A stretch of 18,603 nt of DNA from Rickettsiaceae bacterium. Lineage in GTDB: Bacteria; Pseudomonadota; Alphaproteobacteria; Rickettsiales; Rickettsiaceae. Location of the stretch: assembly GCA_028372485.1 (NCBI GenBank), contig JAOMYS010000006.1, positions 1-18,603 of the forward strand, written 5' to 3'. Under the pieces are notes generated by a model, which made no database searches, was not told where the DNA came from, and saw only the letters and a program-made list of their open reading frames with translations. The translations under genes and the position numbers were made by a program. Shown piece after piece: positions 1 through 7,043 of this stretch. Every line of letters starts with the position of its first letter. Position 1 is the first letter of the stretch.

Positions 1-42
1 ATTGCATCTTTTAAGTCAATATGGAATAGATATATAAAATAA
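1..42 (+). CDS. 3' end of an upstream ORF (possibly atpI), partial
   Basis: Frame 1 is open from the window edge and encodes 13 residues, ending SIWNRYIK, before a TAA at 40-42. That stop shares its last A with the ATG of atpB (TAATG), the same overlap seen at atpF'/atpF, so it is probably a real gene end coupled to atpB translation. In alphaproteobacteria the gene before atpB is usually atpI, which encodes a small membrane assembly protein. Thirteen residues are too few to confirm this by sequence, so the identity rests on context alone. Confidence 0.45.
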   Translation: MASFKSIWNRYIK

Positions 43-770
43 TGCATCATAGTCCTTTAGAACAGTTTGCGGTAAAAAAAATACTAGAGATAGATATTTT
101 TGGTCATGATATTAGCGTGACCAATTCAGCTATTTTCATGATGCTGGCTGCATCATTTGTTGTGTTTTATTTTGCTATTGCATTCAGGAAAAAGAAATTA
201 GTACCTTCTCGCATGCAGATGAGTGGTGAGGTTATGTATGGAATGATAGAGAGTATGCTGCATCAGAATGTTGGCGTGTCTGGTCGTAAATTTATACCAC
301 TCATTTTTACTCTTTTTATGTTCATTCTAACATGCAATCTATTAGGAATGATTCCATATGGTTTTACGGTAACCAGCCACATGTCAATCACCTTTGCGAT
401 TGCTATGATGATATTTCTACTAGTTACTATACTTGGACTATATTTGCATGGAACGCGTTTTTTCTCTCTGTTCTTGCCACATGGCACGCCTTGGTGGCTT
501 GCGCCTCTTATGATAGTCATAGAGTTATTTGCATATCTTGCTCGCCCTGTGAGTCTTTCTCTTCGTTTGGCCGCAAATATGGTAGCAGGTCATGTATTGC
601 TTAAAGTGGTAGCAGGATTTGTGTTATCAATGGCAATATACTTGAAGTTTTTACCTATACCATTTATAGTCATTCTGATAGGTTTAGAGATATTTGTCTC
701 TATATTACAGGCTTATATATTCACTATATTATCCTGTGTATATTTGAATGATGCGATTAATTTGCATTAG
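42..770 (+). CDS. atpB: ATP synthase Fo subunit a
   Basis: Subunit a forms the stationary proton half-channels beside the c-ring in the inner membrane. The 242-residue protein is hydrophobic with five or six predicted membrane segments (roughly 28-48, 86-107, 114-136, 150-168, 180-200, 205-235). The signature stretch around residues 168-186 (RPVSLSLRLAANM then AGH) carries the essential arginine, here R175, equivalent to R210 of E. coli, which interacts with the c-subunit carboxylate. The length matches the alphaproteobacterial family. The start ATG overlaps the preceding stop by one base. The gene heads the block atpB-atpE-atpF'-atpF. As is usual in alphaproteobacteria, the F1 genes are not adjacent. 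Confidence 0.97.
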   Translation: MHHSPLEQFAVKKILEIDIFGHDISVTNSAIFMMLAASFVVFYFAIAFRKKKLVPSRMQMSGEVMYGMIESMLHQNVGVSGRKFIPLIFTLFMFILTCNLLGMIPYGFTVTSHMSITFAIAMMIFLLVTILGLYLHGTRFFSLFLPHGTPWWLAPLMIVIELFAYLARPVSLSLRLAANMVAGHVLLKVVAGFVLSMAIYLKFLPIPFIVILIGLEIFVSILQAYIFTILSCVYLNDAINLH

Positions 771-871
771 CTGGAGTAAATAGCTTTAATCTTGATCATT
801 TATATGGCCTTAGCTGGGGAACTGTATGGCATAGGTTGTATTGTTTATTAACTGAATAAAAGGAAAAAATT

Positions 872-1099
872 ATGGAAACAGTAATGGCTTTTAAATTTAT
901 AGGTGCAGGACTTATGGCATTTGGTATGCTTGGTGCTGCAATAGGGGTAGGGAATATCTTCGGATCTCTACTTGGTGCAATTGCGCGTAACCCATCAGCC
1001 AGTGAACAACTTCAGAGAATGGCGTTCATAGGTGCCGGTCTTGCAGAAGCTATGGGGTTATTTTCATTCGTGATAGCAATGCTGCTAATCTTTACATAG
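872..1099 (+). CDS. atpE: ATP synthase Fo subunit c
   Basis: This 75-residue hairpin protein assembles into the rotating c-ring. Two membrane helices (about 8-33 and 50-74) flank the polar RNP loop at residues 40-41 and neighbours. Helix 1 carries a small-residue run (GAAIGVGNIFGSLLGA) for tight helix packing, and helix 2 carries the proton-binding glutamate E59 in GLAEAMGLF. Glutamate rather than aspartate is usual in alphaproteobacteria. An AAGGA ribosome-binding sequence sits a suitable distance before the ATG. The 101-bp gap after atpB is longer than the other gaps in this operon and may separately support the high translation that subunit c needs. No clear promoter was found in it. Confidence 0.97.
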   Translation: METVMAFKFIGAGLMAFGMLGAAIGVGNIFGSLLGAIARNPSASEQLQRMAFIGAGLAEAMGLFSFVIAMLLIFT

Positions 1100-1113
1100 A
1101 ATTATTTTGAACT

Positions 1114-1593
1114 ATGCCTCAATTTGATATTTCCTCAGTTAGTTCGCAAGTATTTTGGCTTGCGTTAATTTTTGGGTTTTTATATTTGTTGGTTAGTCGT
1201 TTTATAGTGCCAAGGGCTGAGTCTATACTGTCTTCCAGAAATAGATATGTAGATGATAATATAGACGATACAAAGATATATAGCGAAAAGGTAAGTAATT
1301 TGGAAGAGGTTCGGGCTAGTGGCTTGTCCGAAATTGCTATGCTTACCCAAGAGATGCAGCATCATATAGATCAGACCTTGGAATCTTATCGCAAAAACCA
1401 GAGTAAAACTCTGTCAGCGATTATTGCTAAGGAAAAATCTGCAGCTCTTGATCGGCTTGATGTTTATATTGAGGATTTTCGTAGCAATAAAGCGGAGTCA
1501 ACTATCAATCTTTCAGCGTTTATTATAAAGAAATTTACAGATGTGCCAGCTGATATGGATCTGCTTAAAAAAGTTTATAAAAAAATATCATAA
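1114..1593 (+). CDS. atpF': ATP synthase Fo subunit b' (AtpF' / AtpG type)
   Basis: One of two non-identical peripheral-stalk subunits that hold F1 against rotation; the b/b' pair is typical of alphaproteobacteria and photosynthetic bacteria. The 159-residue protein opens with PQFDISSVSSQVFWLALIF, the characteristic b' start, followed by a single membrane segment (about 11-30). A long charged, probably coiled-coil helix (about 35-135) then dimerises with b. The stop TAA at 1591-1593 shares its final A with the ATG of the next gene, implying translational coupling and equimolar synthesis of b' and b. The gap to atpE is 14 bp. I separate b' from b by the N-terminal motif and by gene order. Confidence 0.9.
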   Translation: MPQFDISSVSSQVFWLALIFGFLYLLVSRFIVPRAESILSSRNRYVDDNIDDTKIYSEKVSNLEEVRASGLSEIAMLTQEMQHHIDQTLESYRKNQSKTLSAIIAKEKSAALDRLDVYIEDFRSNKAESTINLSAFIIKKFTDVPADMDLLKKVYKKIS

Positions 1594-2066
1594 TGTATAC
1601 ATTGCTAGATGAAAATTTTGTAATTGCTCTCTGCTTTGCAATATTTTTATATTTTGCCTATAAGCCAATAAGGAAGGCTATTATTGCATCTCTTGATATG
1701 CGTATAGCAGACATCAAGAGAAAATTTTCAGAGACAGAGAAGTTAAAGCAAGATGCCAAAATTTTGTTAGAAAATATACAAGGGGAAATGAATGGCTTTG
1801 AAGATAGAAAGAAAAAAATGCTCAGTAATGCCAAAGAGTCCACAGAAGAACTCCTGCAGGAAAAAATAAAAAAGATGGATTTAGTGTTTGATAGAAAAAA
1901 AGAGCAAGCTATCAAATCTATTGATACTCATAAATCCAAAGTTGCTCAATCAATACAGGTTGAATTGTCTGAATCTGTTGAAAAACTTGTACGTACATAT
2001 TTTTCTGAAACAAAAAATAACTCAATATCTGATAAAGAAATTTTTGAACATTTTTTGAAAAAATAG
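1593..2066 (+). CDS. atpF: ATP synthase Fo subunit b
   Basis: Second peripheral-stalk subunit, 157 residues. It has one N-terminal membrane segment (about 8-26) followed by a Lys/Glu-rich helical region (about 30-135) suited to a coiled coil with b'. The motif KPIRKAIIASLDMRIADIK just after the membrane segment is typical of bacterial b subunits. Translation begins one base inside the preceding stop codon (TAATG). It is the last gene of the rightward Fo block. The next gene (trmFO) is convergent, with a hairpin in the gap. The C-terminus is less conserved, as is normal for the family. Confidence 0.92.
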   Translation: MYTLLDENFVIALCFAIFLYFAYKPIRKAIIASLDMRIADIKRKFSETEKLKQDAKILLENIQGEMNGFEDRKKKMLSNAKESTEELLQEKIKKMDLVFDRKKEQAIKSIDTHKSKVAQSIQVELSESVEKLVRTYFSETKNNSISDKEIFEHFLKK

Positions 2067-2085
2067 TATTAATAAAATAAGCAAC

Positions 2086-2117
2086 TAAGATAAGGCTATT
2101 TATAATAGATTATCTTA
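2086..2117. terminator. Nested hairpin between convergent atpF and trmFO
   Basis: TAAGATAA (2086-2093) pairs perfectly with TTATCTTA (2110-2117), and inside it CTATT (2096-2100) pairs with AATAG (2104-2108) around a TAT loop. The structure lies between convergent genes and reaches the trmFO stop codon at 2115-2117. It is AT-rich and lacks a clean uridine tract, so it is weak as a classic intrinsic terminator but well placed to act in both directions. Confidence 0.5.
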
Positions 2118-3464
2118 ATCGCCTCCCTTTGATAAATCATTTTCTACTATCCAATTATCCAAGGCTTTTAATGCTCTGTTAGAGAGTGCAGTATATCTTT
2201 CTTTTTTAGACTTAATACGTGAATCTAGAGGTGGAATTAATCCGAAATTTATATTCATAGGTTGAAAGGTTGACTCATTTGCACCCAAAGTTAGGTGAGA
2301 AAGCAAACTACCTATTGCAGATTCTAGAGGAACATCTGTGACTTCTTTATTGTTTATTTCATAGGCTGAGAAAATACCAGCAAGCAGTCCAATAGCAGCA
2401 CTTTCGACATATCCTTCAACACCTGTAATTTGCCCTGCGAACTTAATATTTGGTCTATTTTTGAGTGTTAATTTAGGTCCTAATAATTTAGGGCTATTTA
2501 TAAAAGTATTTCTATGAAGCCCTCTAAGTCTTGCAAATTCAGCATTTTCAAGTGCAGGAATTTTTGAAAATATTTCCTTCTGAGCTCCATGTTTAAGCTT
2601 TGTCTGAAATCCAACTATGTTATACAAACTTCCAAGAGCATTATCCTGCCGAAGCTGTATAACAGCATATGGTTTTTTATCTAGGGCATTAGGATTAGTC
2701 AGACCAACAGGCTTCATAGGGCCAAATCTTAAAGTATCTCTTCCTCTTTGAGCCATTACTTCTATTGGCAGGCAGCCATTGAAGTATGGGGTATTTTTTT
2801 CCCATTCTTTAAATTCAGTTTTATCACCCTCTAGTAAAGCATCTATAAAGCTATAGTACTGATCCTTATCCATCGGGCAATTGATGTAATCTTTGCCATC
2901 ACCATCTGGACCAACTTTATCATATCTTGATTGAAACCAAGCAATATCGAAATTGATGGAATCTTTGTAAACTATAGGAGCGATTGCATCGAAAAATGCT
3001 AATTTATCTTCCCCAGTAATCTCCATGATTTTCTCGCTTAAAGAATCAGAAGTCAAAGGACCAGTAGCAACTATCCACATACCATCGCTGGATAATTCAT
3101 CAACCTCATTTCTAATAACATTGATATTAGAATGATTTGCAATTTCTTCTGTTACTAGATTTGCAAAAAGATCTCTATCCATTGCAAGCGCAGATCCTGC
3201 TGGAACTTTTGTTTTATCTGCTGCCTTTATGATTAAAGAGTTTAATTTACGCATCTCTTCATGTAGCAAGCCAATTGCACTTGAGATCTCATCATTCCTA
3301 AAAGAGTTTGAGCAAACAAGTTCTGCAAGTCTATCTGTATGATGCGCAGGAGTTTTTTTCTTGCCATCACGCATTTCATATAAATTAACTTTAATACCAA
3401 GATTCGCAGCTTGCCATGCAGCCTCAGAGCCTGCAAGTCCTCCGCCGATAATGTTTATAGTCAT
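2115..3464 (-). CDS. trmFO: Methylenetetrahydrofolate-tRNA-(uracil-5-)-methyltransferase TrmFO
   Basis: A flavoprotein that makes 5-methyluridine at position 54 of tRNA, using methylenetetrahydrofolate as carbon donor and FAD as reductant. The N-terminus has the dinucleotide-binding signature GGGLAGSEAA (residues 7-16). The two catalytic cysteines of the family are present: C51 in LVCSNSFRND and C231 in NGCLPIEVMAQRGRDTLRFG. The frame extends upstream to a TTG at 3518. I chose ATG 3464 because the family begins exactly at this MTINIIGGG, and because an AAGGA ribosome-binding sequence lies five bases before it. The resulting 449 residues match the usual length. It lies 81 bp downstream of xerD on the same strand. 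Confidence 0.95.
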   Translation of the reverse strand: MTINIIGGGLAGSEAAWQAANLGIKVNLYEMRDGKKKTPAHHTDRLAELVCSNSFRNDEISSAIGLLHEEMRKLNSLIIKAADKTKVPAGSALAMDRDLFANLVTEEIANHSNINVIRNEVDELSSDGMWIVATGPLTSDSLSEKIMEITGEDKLAFFDAIAPIVYKDSINFDIAWFQSRYDKVGPDGDGKDYINCPMDKDQYYSFIDALLEGDKTEFKEWEKNTPYFNGCLPIEVMAQRGRDTLRFGPMKPVGLTNPNALDKKPYAVIQLRQDNALGSLYNIVGFQTKLKHGAQKEIFSKIPALENAEFARLRGLHRNTFINSPKLLGPKLTLKNRPNIKFAGQITGVEGYVESAAIGLLAGIFSAYEINNKEVTDVPLESAIGSLLSHLTLGANESTFQPMNINFGLIPPLDSRIKSKKERYTALSNRALKALDNWIVENDLSKGGD

Positions 3465-3545
3465 TTGAGTCCTTAAAAAAACCGATGATAAAGCAATAAG
3501 ATGGTTAGTACAAAGCAAAAAAGAGCCAATTGACTAAGAATCAAA

Positions 3546-4469
3546 TTATATGTCTTGGGACGCTTTACCAAGAGGGTGGAATTTTTGTAGAGTTTCTTTT
3601 AAGTGCTTGGTTTGAAGATGAGTATATATCTGAGTTGTGTTAATGTCAGAGTGTCCGAGTAACTCTTGTATTGCTCGAAGATCTGCTCCTCCTTCAAGTA
3701 AGTGACTGGCAAAGCTATGCCTTAATATATGAGGGGAGACGATATCTGGATCTAATCCACTGCTAATGCTTGCTTTCTTGAGAGATTTAGCGAAATTCTG
3801 CCTTGTCATATGACCGCTAGCAGAGCGTGTTGGAAATAAATATGGTTGGGATTTCGATTTAGCAAAATCACCTATAATTCCCAAATATTCCTCAGTAACA
3901 GATATAGCTTTTTCATTAATTACAACTACTCTTTCTTTCTTTCCCTTTCCTTTTACGGAAAATATTTTTCTCATTTTTAAATTGTCAGGGCCTGTCGTTA
4001 CATCTGCAAGCTTAAGAGAAACTAACTCGGAAACTCTGAGTCCACTTGCATATATTAGATGTATCATGGCATTTAGCCTAATAGAATGCGAAGAATTATC
4101 TTGCTTGCAAGAATCTAATAGGTGCTTTATGTCTTCAAGTGACAAAATAGATGGTAGCTTATTGCTATATTTCGGCAAATCAACAGTGAGCAAAGGATTA
4201 TATTTTGTATGGTTTTCGCTAATTAGGAAATAATAATAACTTTTTAAAGTAGAGATTTTTCTATTAATAGAGCGTGGAGAGATTGCCTTATCAGCGCAAT
4301 ATGTAATGTATTTATCAATATTGGTAGCAGTTATATTAAGTTCAGATAAATTATGTTCTAACAGAAATTCATGAAGATCTAAGAGATCCCGTCTATAACT
4401 TACCAAAGTGTTATGAGCAATTCCACGCTCTGCAAGTGAAGTTTCTAAGAATTGCTCAATATATTTCAT
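3546..4469 (-). CDS. xerD: Tyrosine recombinase, XerD-like
   Basis: Site-specific recombinase expected to work with XerC at dif to resolve chromosome dimers. Its 307 residues comprise an N-terminal SAM-like DNA-binding domain (about 1-85) and a catalytic domain (about 105-295). All catalytic residues are visible: R145 (SGLRVSE), K175 (GKGKKER), H247 and R250 (HILRHSFASHLL), H273 (LGHSD) and Y282 (TTQIYTH). The motif ADLRAIQELLGHSDINTTQIYTH favours XerD over XerC, but the two are hard to separate without an alignment. The ATG lies 15 bp after the tRNA-Cys gene with no visible Shine-Dalgarno sequence, only a T-rich stretch, so translation initiation looks weak. Confidence 0.88.
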   Translation of the reverse strand: MKYIEQFLETSLAERGIAHNTLVSYRRDLLDLHEFLLEHNLSELNITATNIDKYITYCADKAISPRSINRKISTLKSYYYFLISENHTKYNPLLTVDLPKYSNKLPSILSLEDIKHLLDSCKQDNSSHSIRLNAMIHLIYASGLRVSELVSLKLADVTTGPDNLKMRKIFSVKGKGKKERVVVINEKAISVTEEYLGIIGDFAKSKSQPYLFPTRSASGHMTRQNFAKSLKKASISSGLDPDIVSPHILRHSFASHLLEGGADLRAIQELLGHSDINTTQIYTHLQTKHLKETLQKFHPLGKASQDI

Positions 4470-4484
4470 ATGGTTATTAAAAAA

Positions 4485-4559
4485 TGGAGGCCAGAGCCGG
4501 AATCGAACCGGCGAATAGAGGATTTGCAGTCCACGGCATTACCACTTTGCTACCTGGCC
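4485..4559 (-). tRNA. tRNA-Cys (anticodon GCA), CCA encoded
   Basis: Read on the minus strand from 4559 to 4485, the sequence folds as a cloverleaf. The acceptor arm GGCCAGG pairs with CUCUGGCC (last pair G-U). A D-arm with AGCAAAGTGGTAATGC follows, then an anticodon loop with CTGCAAA (anticodon GCA), and a T-arm with GGTTCGATTCC. The discriminator base is U and the 3' CCA is encoded. Seventy-five bases is normal. It sits between mltG and xerD on the same strand and has its own -10 box directly upstream. A run of six T follows the CCA end on the transcribed strand. Confidence 0.97.
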
Positions 4560-4567
4560 TTATTGGG

Positions 4568-4573
4568 ATTATA
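4568..4573 (-). promoter_or_regulatory. -10 box for tRNA-Cys
   Basis: A perfect TATAAT on the minus strand ends eight bases before the mature tRNA 5' end. A typical start six to eight bases downstream would leave a leader of only about one to three nucleotides. The -35 region about 17 bases further upstream is poor (around TCACTC), so promoter strength is uncertain. Confidence 0.5.
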
Positions 4574-4605
4574 AACGAAGCATAATCTGTGAGTGATAAT
4601 ACAAA

Positions 4606-5607
4606 TCAATCAGTATTCGGGCAATAGTTTTTTTTACTTCTTCGTTTTTCTTTAAATTTTTGAATATTACTATTATGTTCTTTCAGAGTTTTAGAGAAGT
4701 TATGACCTCCACATCCGTTCACTACGAAATATAAATCGTCTATTTTTGCAGGGTTGATAGTTGCTTCCAATGACGTTTTGCTGGGGCATGAAATAGGACC
4801 TTTGGGTAGTCCATAGATATAATAAGTATTATACGGAGATTTTATATTTAAATCTTTGCGATTCAAGGGGCGCTCCAGTTTGTACTTACCTTCTGTTATA
4901 GCATATATAGTTGTGGGATCTGCCTGAAGTTTCATTCCTTTTTTTAAGCGATTGATAAATACCGCTGCTACTTTAGATTTCTCTTCATTGTTACCTGCTT
5001 CTTTTTCGATTATAGAAGCTAAGGTCAGTATGTCTTTTCTCGTTTTTAGTGGAGAAGTGAGTGGCAATTTTAACATTACTTTGCTAAGCGTGGTAGACAT
5101 ATTCTTGCGCATCTGGCTAATGATATGCTCTCTTTGGTCACCATAACTATAATGATATGTAGATGGCATTAAATACCCTTCTGGAATGATTCTGCTAATC
5201 TTTCCTATCAACCTTTCATTGTTATTTAGTATATCAATAATTTCATGTACTGTAGACCCTTCTGGAATAAACAAACGATGGATAACAGACTTGCCAATAG
5301 CAAGCTTGCGCATCACTTGGTACGGAGTGATATGTTTGGTTAGTTTATATTCACCGCTTTTTAGAGGTGAGTAGTAAGAATATATATGGCTTACTATCTC
5401 GAATACTTGATCGTGTTTTATAACTTTTTCATCTAGAAGCAATGAGCTGATTTCTCCTATTGTCATTCCCGATTTAATCACAATAACTTTCTCTTCATTG
5501 AGCTCACCAGGCAAAAACATGCAAGGTACAAGGAAAGCTGAAACGCTTATAGCAAGGACAGAAACGGTAAGAGCAATAAATAATTTGATTTTCACTACTC
5601 GCTTCAT
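4606..5607 (-). CDS. mltG: Endolytic murein transglycosylase MltG (YceG-like)
   Basis: Inner-membrane enzyme that cleaves nascent glycan strands and helps set their length. The 333-residue protein has a short cytoplasmic N-terminus, one membrane anchor (about 8-32), a LysM-like region (about 40-90) and the YceG catalytic domain. Family motifs are clear: PEGYLMPSTYHY (142-153), ASIIEKEAG containing the expected catalytic glutamate (E201 by motif position), VFINRLKKGMKLQADPTTIY (216-235), and YGLPKGPISCPSKTSLEA near the end. The start ATG lies 6 bp after the xseB stop, so the two are probably co-transcribed. Its presence suggests that the organism still makes some peptidoglycan. Confidence 0.94.
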   Translation of the reverse strand: MKRVVKIKLFIALTVSVLAISVSAFLVPCMFLPGELNEEKVIVIKSGMTIGEISSLLLDEKVIKHDQVFEIVSHIYSYYSPLKSGEYKLTKHITPYQVMRKLAIGKSVIHRLFIPEGSTVHEIIDILNNNERLIGKISRIIPEGYLMPSTYHYSYGDQREHIISQMRKNMSTTLSKVMLKLPLTSPLKTRKDILTLASIIEKEAGNNEEKSKVAAVFINRLKKGMKLQADPTTIYAITEGKYKLERPLNRKDLNIKSPYNTYYIYGLPKGPISCPSKTSLEATINPAKIDDLYFVVNGCGGHNFSKTLKEHNSNIQKFKEKRRSKKNYCPNTD

Positions 5608-5613
5608 CGTAAG

Positions 5614-5853
5614 CTATAGATCTGATGTAGATATATCTGCTACACCTTCCGAAGCGTCAGAAATTTTTTCAATTTTCATCTTGGCTTTTTTTAGCATTGA
5701 TTCGCAATGTTTCTTAAGAAGAACACCACGTTCAAAGCTATTGACTGCGTCTGTGAGCTCTTGACTACCTGAATCAATACCCCTCACTATTTCCTCAAGC
5801 TCAGACAGTGCAGACTCAAAACTCATTTTTTCGATAGCTTTAGGATCAGACAT
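5614..5853 (-). CDS. xseB: Exodeoxyribonuclease VII small subunit
   Basis: Small subunit of the nuclease that degrades single-stranded DNA to short oligonucleotides; several copies bind the large subunit XseA, which is not in this window. The 79-residue protein shows the family pattern MSFESALSELEEIV (10-23), then LTDAVNSFERGVLLKKHCESML (38-59), two helices forming a coiled hairpin. The usual length is 70-85 residues. It is the first gene of the leftward block; the divergent 55-bp gap to the complex I gene must hold its promoter, but I see no strong consensus there. Confidence 0.93.
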   Translation of the reverse strand: MSDPKAIEKMSFESALSELEEIVRGIDSGSQELTDAVNSFERGVLLKKHCESMLKKAKMKIEKISDASEGVADISTSDL

Positions 5854-5908
5854 AAGATAAAATAAGTATTTAGTTCGTGACTCAGATTAAACAATATTTA
5901 TTTTTGAT

Positions 5909-6187
5909 ATGCAAGTGAGAATTTCAAAGCCAGCAAGATCTTCAATGCAATACGGAAAGAATGAAGGCGATTGGTTGATGGAGTACGTAAGAGAGCCAAA
6001 TGCAAGGTACAAAGAATCGTATTTTGGAAGAACAACATCGAAGGATATGGGAAATGAGGTGCGTATCTCTTTCGATAATCTAGAGTCAGCTATAAAATTT
6101 GCTGATAAGAATCATTATTCTTACGAAGTAATTCAGCCTAAAAAAACTAAGTTGCATAAAAAGAGTTACGCTAGTAATTTTCGTTAA
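5909..6187 (+). CDS. Complex I accessory subunit, NDUFS4-like, apparently short at the C-terminus
   Basis: The 92-residue protein matches the alphaproteobacterial and mitochondrial NDUFS4 (18-kDa, AQDQ) family, an accessory subunit on the peripheral arm of NADH:ubiquinone oxidoreductase near the FeS protein. The visible pattern is: RISKPARSSMQYGKN near the start, a tryptophan in GDWLMEYV, VRISFDNLESAIKFADKN in the middle, and YEVIQPKKTKLHKKSYASNFR at the end. From general knowledge of alphaproteobacterial members, the protein normally continues about ten residues past the NF motif, ending near WTH. Here translation stops straight after NFR, and a palindromic repeat begins at once. No Shine-Dalgarno sequence is visible. 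The family call is solid; the idea of truncation is inference. Confidence 0.88.
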   Translation: MQVRISKPARSSMQYGKNEGDWLMEYVREPNARYKESYFGRTTSKDMGNEVRISFDNLESAIKFADKNHYSYEVIQPKKTKLHKKSYASNFR

Positions 6188-6372
6188 ACCTGTCATCTCG
6201 CATGCGACCGGCGTTGTTGCATGGCTATTGATCGGCTAAAAATCCTCCAGCCCGTCATCTCGTAAACGAGCTCTCTAAAGTATAGAGTCTGGCTCTACCG
6301 ATTGAGATTCCGTATAGCTCCCTTGAAAGTCACGTGTGGAGCGACCCAGAGGGAGAAAATCACTTACGGAAT
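6188..6372. repeat. GC-richer palindromic repeat element, possibly composite
   Basis: This non-coding stretch is visibly richer in G+C than its surroundings and full of dyads. TCGCATGCGA (6198-6207) is a perfect palindrome. CTCGT and ACGAG form a hairpin at 6259-6270, and CTCTA pairs with TAGAG at 6273-6287. ATTCCGTA (6307-6314) pairs with TACGGAAT (6365-6372) and encloses CTCCCT (6318-6323) with AGGGAG (6350-6355), with CACGTG in the middle. The motif CCYGTCATCTCG occurs twice, at 6189-6200 and 6251-6262. It resembles rickettsial palindromic elements in style. The segment around 6211-6228 (GCGTTGTTGCATGGCT) also looks like an insertion-sequence end, though no transposase or partner end is present. 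Lying between convergent genes, it may also serve as a terminator. Confidence 0.7.
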
Positions 6373-6401
6373 GAAAGGAAATTCAAAGTATATTTTCCTT
6401 T

Positions 6402-7028
6402 TTAAAATATTTTTACAAATTCTTTTTTTAGAATTTTATCAAAATCCTGCATTGATATTTTAATTCCAAGCTGTTTTAAAGATGTAACGGGATAATCTGA
6501 AATTCCACAAGGAATTATTTTTGAATATTTACTAAGGTCTGTTGAGATATTTATCGCAATACCGTGATACGTAACCCATTTTCTGACTCTAACTCCTATA
6601 GCTGCGATTTTTGATGGCGCATCATTTACCATTACCCAGATGCCTACCCTATCTTTAATTGTAAATGCTTTTAATCCCAAATGAACAAGAGAGTTAATCA
6701 TCCATTTTTCTAAATTCCTAACATATAATTTGATATCACGTTTTCTAGAAGGTTTTCTAAGGTCTAAAATAGGGTATATAACTCTTTGACCTTCCCCATG
6801 ATAAGTAAATTTTCCTCCTCTATTTGTGTAGATGATTGGTATATCGCTATTTGCATCTAATAGTTCTTCTGGATTATAGCTAGTGCCAGCTGTATATGTA
6901 TCTGAATGCTCAAGAAGAAAGACAGTTTCTTTTGCTTTACCTGATATAACATCAGAGAGTTCTTGCTCCACGAGCTGTATTGTTTTTTTATATTCAGACA
7001 AATCAGGTAAAGATATCCAGTTGACCAT
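6402..7028 (-). CDS. lipB: Octanoyl-[acyl-carrier-protein]:protein N-octanoyltransferase
   Basis: Transfers octanoate from acyl carrier protein to lipoyl domains of the pyruvate and 2-oxoglutarate dehydrogenases and related proteins; LipA, not in this window, then adds sulfur. The 208-residue length is typical. Signature residues are present: RGGKFTYHGEGQ (70-81), the catalytic lysine K140 in SKIAAIGVRVRKWVTYHG, and the catalytic cysteine C174 in IIPCGI. The ATG at 7028 is 15 bp beyond the mutL stop, so lipB probably depends on transcription from mutL. The 3' end faces the palindromic repeat. Confidence 0.95.
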   Translation of the reverse strand: MVNWISLPDLSEYKKTIQLVEQELSDVISGKAKETVFLLEHSDTYTAGTSYNPEELLDANSDIPIIYTNRGGKFTYHGEGQRVIYPILDLRKPSRKRDIKLYVRNLEKWMINSLVHLGLKAFTIKDRVGIWVMVNDAPSKIAAIGVRVRKWVTYHGIAINISTDLSKYSKIIPCGISDYPVTSLKQLGIKISMQDFDKILKKEFVKIF

Positions 7029-7043
7029 AAACTAATCTTAACC

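Noticed and set aside
767..817. Short direct repeat TTAGCTGG at 767-774 and 810-817 before atpE.
   Set aside because: Eight bases recurring once in a 50-bp span is too little to call a repeat or binding site without conservation data.
3465..3518. Upstream extension of trmFO to a TTG start.
   Set aside because: The extra 18 residues are not part of the family, and the ATG at 3464 has a well-placed AAGGA ribosome-binding sequence.
3546..4559. Tyrosine recombinase beside a tRNA gene, suggesting an integrated mobile element.
   Set aside because: The recombinase has the XerD-type catalytic domain and length, its neighbours are housekeeping genes, the tRNA is intact, and no second copy of the tRNA 3' end (attachment repeat) is visible in the window.
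6211..6245. Possible insertion-sequence terminal repeat (GCGTTGTTGCATGGCT).
   Set aside because: Resemblance to transposon ends is from memory only. No transposase fragment, partner inverted repeat or target duplication is visible, so it was kept only as a remark under the repeat.
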